From assembly GCA_003151595.1 (NCBI GenBank), contig PLXW01000105.1, positions 1 through 37,184 on the forward strand: a stretch of DNA of 37,184 nt. The letters are read 5' to 3'. Positions 33,918 through 37,184 of the stretch are shown in pieces. A model generated the notes under the pieces. It had not been told where the DNA came from. It saw nothing but the letters and a program-made list of their open reading frames with translations, and made no database searches. The DNA is from Myxococcales bacterium (GTDB lineage Bacteria; Myxococcota; Polyangia; Polyangiales; Polyangiaceae). A program made the translations under genes and the position numbers. Position 1 is the first letter of the stretch. Each line of letters opens with the position of its first letter.

Positions 33918-36900
33918 TCACTCGGCTTCGGCGGCCAGTAGGGCTGGAACGCGGGGCGCGCGCTTCTCCCCCGCGAGGTACTTCCCGGTCGCCGTCTTCG
34001 CTTTCATGAGACCGCGCGCATCGCCGGCGTACACGATCTCGCCGCCGTGCCGCCCCGCCTCGGGCCCGAGCTCGACGACCCAGTCGGCGCAGGCGATGAC
34101 GTCGGGGTGGTGCTCGATGATGAGGAGCGTGTCGCCGCGCGCCACGAGCTGCTCGAGGACGAGGAGCAAGCGTCGAACGTCGGACAGGTGGAGGCCGGTC
34201 GTCGGCTCGTCGAGCACGTAGACGGTGGGCTCGTGCGCGCTGCCGGCGCAGAGCTCGGCGGCGAGCTTCAGGCGCTGCGCTTCGCCGCCGGAGAGCGTGT
34301 TCGACCCCTGGCCGAGCTGCACGTAGCCGACGCCGAGATCGTGGAGGAGGGAGAGCGGTCGCGCGATTCGCTTGTGCGCGCTGAACACCTTGGCCGCGTC
34401 TTCGGCGCTGAGGTGGAGCACGTCGCCGATCGAGAGCCCCGCGTACTTGATGTCGAGCGTCGACGCTTCGAAGCGCGCGCCGCCACACGTCTCGCACGGG
34501 GCGACGACGTCGGGGAGGAACGCCATCTCCGAGACGATGTACCCCTGCCCGTCGCACGCGGTGCATCGCCCGCCGGTCGCCGTGTTGAAGGAGAAGCGCG
34601 CCGGCGTGTACCCGCGCATCTTCGACTCCGGGAGCGACGCGAACAGCTTTCGAAGCTCGTCCCACACGCCGAGGAAGGTGACCGGCGCAGAGCGCGGCGT
34701 GCGACCGATGGGCGACTGATCGACGGCCAGCGCGCGCTTCACGCCGGTGACGCCGATGCCGCGGGGCTTGGTGGAGGTCGCGTCGTAGCCGTTGAGCGAC
34801 GTGTGCGCGCCCGGTTCATCGGCGACGAGACCGAGCGCGCGACGGAGCGCGGGGTAGAGGACGTGGCGGACGAGCGTCGACTTGCCCGAGCCGCTCACGC
34901 CGGCGACGACGCACATGCGCCCGACCGGGACGCGGAGGGTCACGTCTTTCAAGTTGTGCGCGGACGCACCGGCGACCTCGATCCATCTGTCCGCCGGCGG
35001 TCGCACCGGGCGAACGATCCGCGCCGACTCGGCGAGCGCCAGGGCCGTGGGTGATCGCGGATCGGCCAGCACGACCGACCCGGGGCCCGCGGCCACGACG
35101 TGACCCCCGTTGCGTCCGCCGCCGGGACCGATGTCGATCACGTAGTCGGCGGCGCGGATCGTCTCCGCGTCGTGCTCCACGACGAGGACAGTCGAGCCTC
35201 CGTCGACCAGCGCGCGCAGGTTCGCCAGCAGCGCCTTCGTGTCGCGCGGGTGGAGGCCGATCGTCGGCTCGTCGAGCACGTACAGCGCGCCCGTGAGCCC
35301 GCTCCCGAGCTGCGCCGACAACCGCAAGCGCTGCATCTCGCCGCCTGAGAGCGTGGACGCCGCGCGATCGAGCGCGAGGTACCCGAGCCCGACCTGATCG
35401 ACGAACGTCAGTCGACGAAGCAGCTCGGCGTGCGGAGCCTTGGCGATGATGGCCGCGTTCCCGTCGAACCTCCACGCCTGCGCCTGCGAGAGCGCGCTGG
35501 CCACGTCACGCGCGGTGAACTGCGCGTACGTCTCGCCGTGCACCATCACGCGCCGCGGGACCGCGGAGAGGCGCGAGCCGTCGCACGTCTCGCACGTCTC
35601 GCGCTCGAAGTTCGCCACAGCCTCGGGCCCGCCTTCGACGCCGGTCCCCTCGCACGCCTCGCACTGCCCCTGCTTCGTGTTGAACGAGAACCATCGCGGG
35701 TCGAGCTCGGGCACGCCCGTCCCGCACTTCGGGCAGGCGCGCGCGGTCGACCATACGTGCTCGGCTTCGGTGGGCTTCGCGGTCGGTGCCCCGTCGCCGA
35801 TCCGGATCGCCCCCGCGCCCCACGCCAGCGCGCGATCGAACGTCGGGCGATCGAGCGACGCCAGCGGGCCGTAGTGAACGAGGAGATCGATCGTGTGCTC
35901 TTTCGTCTTCGCGAGCCTGGGCGGCGGATCGATGGTCACGATCGCGCCATCGACGCGCGCGGTCTTCACGCCCGCACGCGACGCGGCGGTGAAGAGATCG
36001 AGGTACGTCCCTTTGCGCGCGCGCACGGCCGGCGCGTACAGCGTCTTCTTCACCGTCTCGCGCGCGTCGGTGAGCCGCGCGAACAGTTCGTCCGGCGAGC
36101 TCGGCGCGACGAGCGTGTCGCACTCCGGGCAGTGCATGTCGCCGACCTTGGCGAACAGCAGTCGTAAGTAGTGCGCGACCTCGGTCACCGTGGCGACGGT
36201 GCTGTTCGCGCCACCGCGCGTCGTCCGCTGCTCGAGCGCGATCGACGGCGGCACCCCCATGACCGAGTCGACGTCGGGCCGCGGGAGCGTGGGGAGGAAC
36301 TGCCGCGCGTAGGGCGAGAGCGTCTCCATGAAGCGCCGCTGCCCCTCGGCGAAGACGACGTCGAACGCGAGCGACGACTTGCCGGAGCCGCTGGGGCCGG
36401 TGACGACGCAGAGCGTGTTGTGGGGGATGGAGGTGGTGATGTCTTTGAGGTTGTGCTCGCGGGCGTGGGAGACGGTGATCGCGTCGACGCGCGAGCCCTC
36501 ACCGCCGTTCACGCGCGAGCCCTCACCCCCGCCCCTCTCCCGCAAGGGGAGAGGGGAGGAGAGATCGCGGTTCTGGCTCCCCCTCTCCCCTTGCGGGAGA
36601 GGGGGCTGGGGGGTGAGGGCTCGCAACGCGATCCCCGTCTTCGTCTGCGTCCGCGCAACCTGCGCCGGCGTCCCCTCCGCGACGACGCGCCCCCCGTTCG
36701 GCCCCGCCCCCGGCCCCAGATCGATCACCCAGTCCACCGCGCGAATCAGATCGAGATCGTGCTCCACCACGATCACGCTCGCCCCCTCGTCCACCAGCGC
36801 GTGCAGCGCGCTCACGACGTGCTCCGCGTCCTGCGCGTGAAGCCCGGCGCTCGGCTCATCGACGACGAACAGCCCACCCTTCGCCGGCTCCGACAGCGCG

Positions 36901-37184
36901 CGCGCCAGCTTCAAGCGCTGCGCTTCTCCGCCCGACAGCGTCGACAGCGGCTGCCCCAGCGGCAAGTACCCGAGCCCCACGCGCAGCACCGGATCGAGCG
37001 CGCGGCGGATCACGTAGTCACGTGCGTCCGGCGGATCGAGCAGCGCCAGCGCTTCGTCGACCGTCATCGCCAGGATGTCCGCCACGCTCTTCCCGCGGTG
37101 AGTGACGGCGAGAACCTCGGGCTTGAAGCGCTTCCCCTGGCAAACGGGGCACAGCAGCGCGACGTCGGCGAGGAACTGCATCTC
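33918..37184 (-). CDS. uvrA: UvrA, tandem (double-length) form, 5' end beyond the window
   Basis: Excinuclease ABC subunit A: damage-recognition ATPase of nucleotide excision repair. The visible 1088 residues begin inside the C-terminal half of one UvrA: a CPVCQGKRFKPEVL zinc-module end, then an ABC signature (STLSGGEAQRLKLA) and Walker B (FVVDEPSAGLH). After a linker (about 190-235) comes a complete second UvrA: Walker A GPSGSGKSS, a CPECD...CPKC and CEAC/CETC zinc module, signature STLSGGEMQR, Walker B LYVLDEPTIGLH, then second ABC with GVSGSGKST, zinc finger CTACDGQGY...CETCGGARF, NTLSGGEAQR and VYVLDEPTTGLH. Normal UvrA is about 940 residues; tandem UvrAs of about 1800 are known in Chlamydia and some other bacteria. 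The frame is open to the window edge. Confidence 0.93.
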   Translation of the reverse strand, partial: EMQFLADVALLCPVCQGKRFKPEVLAVTHRGKSVADILAMTVDEALALLDPPDARDYVIRRALDPVLRVGLGYLPLGQPLSTLSGGEAQRLKLARALSEPAKGGLFVVDEPSAGLHAQDAEHVVSALHALVDEGASVIVVEHDLDLIRAVDWVIDLGPGAGPNGGRVVAEGTPAQVARTQTKTGIALRALTPQPPLPQGERGSQNRDLSSPLPLRERGGGEGSRVNGGEGSRVDAITVSHAREHNLKDITTSIPHNTLCVVTGPSGSGKSSLAFDVVFAEGQRRFMETLSPYARQFLPTLPRPDVDSVMGVPPSIALEQRTTRGGANSTVATVTEVAHYLRLLFAKVGDMHCPECDTLVAPSSPDELFARLTDARETVKKTLYAPAVRARKGTYLDLFTAASRAGVKTARVDGAIVTIDPPPRLAKTKEHTIDLLVHYGPLASLDRPTFDRALAWGAGAIRIGDGAPTAKPTEAEHVWSTARACPKCGTGVPELDPRWFSFNTKQGQCEACEGTGVEGGPEAVANFERETCETCDGSRLSAVPRRVMVHGETYAQFTARDVASALSQAQAWRFDGNAAIIAKAPHAELLRRLTFVDQVGLGYLALDRAASTLSGGEMQRLRLSAQLGSGLTGALYVLDEPTIGLHPRDTKALLANLRALVDGGSTVLVVEHDAETIRAADYVIDIGPGGGRNGGHVVAAGPGSVVLADPRSPTALALAESARIVRPVRPPADRWIEVAGASAHNLKDVTLRVPVGRMCVVAGVSGSGKSTLVRHVLYPALRRALGLVADEPGAHTSLNGYDATSTKPRGIGVTGVKRALAVDQSPIGRTPRSAPVTFLGVWDELRKLFASLPESKMRGYTPARFSFNTATGGRCTACDGQGYIVSEMAFLPDVVAPCETCGGARFEASTLDIKYAGLSIGDVLHLSAEDAAKVFSAHKRIARPLSLLHDLGVGYVQLGQGSNTLSGGEAQRLKLAAELCAGSAHEPTVYVLDEPTTGLHLSDVRRLLLVLEQLVARGDTLLIIEHHPDVIACADWVVELGPEAGRHGGEIVYAGDARGLMKAKTATGKYLAGEKRAPRVPALLAAEAE
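36487..36527. repeat. 24-bp-period direct repeat in the UvrA linker
   Basis: ACGCGCGAGCCCTCACC occurs at 36487-36503 and again at 36511-36527. Read on the minus strand it gives the duplicated octapeptide G-E-G-S-R-V-N/D-G. It borders the inverted repeat at 36515-36624 and may be a slippage or insertion scar. Confidence 0.8.
36515..36624. repeat. REP-like inverted-repeat element inside uvrA
   Basis: Outer arms GCGAGCCCTCACCC (36515-36528) and GGGTGAGGGCTCGC (36611-36624) are perfect complements. Each arm contains its own hairpin: CCCCTCTCCC...GGGAGAGGGG (36532-36556) with loop GCAAG, and CCCCCTCTCCC...GGGAGAGGGGG (36579-36605) with loop CTTGC. A 22-bp spacer separates the arms. The CCCTCTCCCGCAAGGGGAGAGGG core is a widespread bacterial intergenic repeat. 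Here it is translated in frame as LTPQPPLPQGERG...SPLPLRERGGGEG between the two UvrA units. Confidence 0.85.

Noticed and set aside
33857..33925. 12-bp inverted repeat CCGAGTGAGGGG/CCCCTCACTCGG around the uvrA stop as a terminator
   Set aside because: The loop is 45 nt and there is no U-tract; kept only as a note in the intergenic entry.

Overview
The window is high-GC DNA carrying only chromosomal-type genes. Its style is that of a Myxococcota/Polyangia (myxobacterial) genome: two Ser/Thr protein kinases, an FHA-GAF-AAA+-Fis activator, many lipoproteins with Gly/Ser/Asp-rich stalks, a Pro/Gln-repeat envelope protein, two signal peptidases and a double-length UvrA. The taxon is inferred from gene content only. 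No phage, IS element, tRNA, rRNA or CRISPR was seen. Coding density is very high; no gene-free stretch exceeds 300 bp.

Layout. 2-1213 (-): type IV pilus/T2SS platform protein PilC/GspF. 1257-4114 (+): serine hydrolase (class C beta-lactamase fold) overlapping an ABC1/UbiB-family kinase. 7606-4137 (-): alpha/beta hydrolase, 3-hydroxybutyrate dehydrogenase-like SDR and a UshA-type 5'-nucleotidase lipoprotein. 8313-7693 (-): compact signal peptidase I, divergent from glycerol kinase glpK (8399-9892, +). 9955-13913 (+): small secreted protein, then a tight run of UPF0158 protein, SurA-N-like secreted protein, CDF metal transporter and BMP/PnrA-like binding protein. 18914-13938 (-): mutS2, Ser-rich lipoprotein, kinase with a hexapeptide-repeat linker and a C-terminal sensor-like domain. 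18977-19435 (+): AgmX/TonB-C-like lipoprotein. 22986-19451 (-): sigma-54 activator, then a large lipoprotein. 23118-23294 (+): tiny lipoprotein. 24761-23349 (-): Pro/Gln-repeat membrane protein. 26118-24845 (-): zinc-ribbon protein and gpsA. 27904-26171 (-): CPA2 antiporter fused to a PTS EIIA-like domain. 28056-30765 (+): overlapping triad of lipoprotein, large signal peptidase I and Cys-rich mini-lipoprotein. 33621-30775 (-): second Ser/Thr kinase and an aldehyde dehydrogenase. 37184-33918 (-): 5'-truncated tandem UvrA.

Themes. DNA maintenance (mutS2, tandem uvrA), glycerol/lipid precursor metabolism (glpK, gpsA), protein export and lipoprotein biogenesis (two lepB paralogues, many substrates), and signalling (two kinases, one activator) are interleaved. 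The most unusual points are: (i) a UvrA in which a second complete UvrA follows the C-terminal half of a first, joined by a linker translated from a roughly 110-bp REP-like inverted repeat; (ii) eight genes with a TANNNT or close -10-like hexamer 7-9 nt before the start codon and little or no Shine-Dalgarno sequence, suggesting leaderless mRNAs, with the 9-mer CGCTATGCT recurring at three promoters; (iii) the lipoprotein/signal-peptidase/Cys-rich peptide triad; (iv) two adjacent hairpins filling a convergent 54-bp gap. I saw no convincing novel defence or mobile system.
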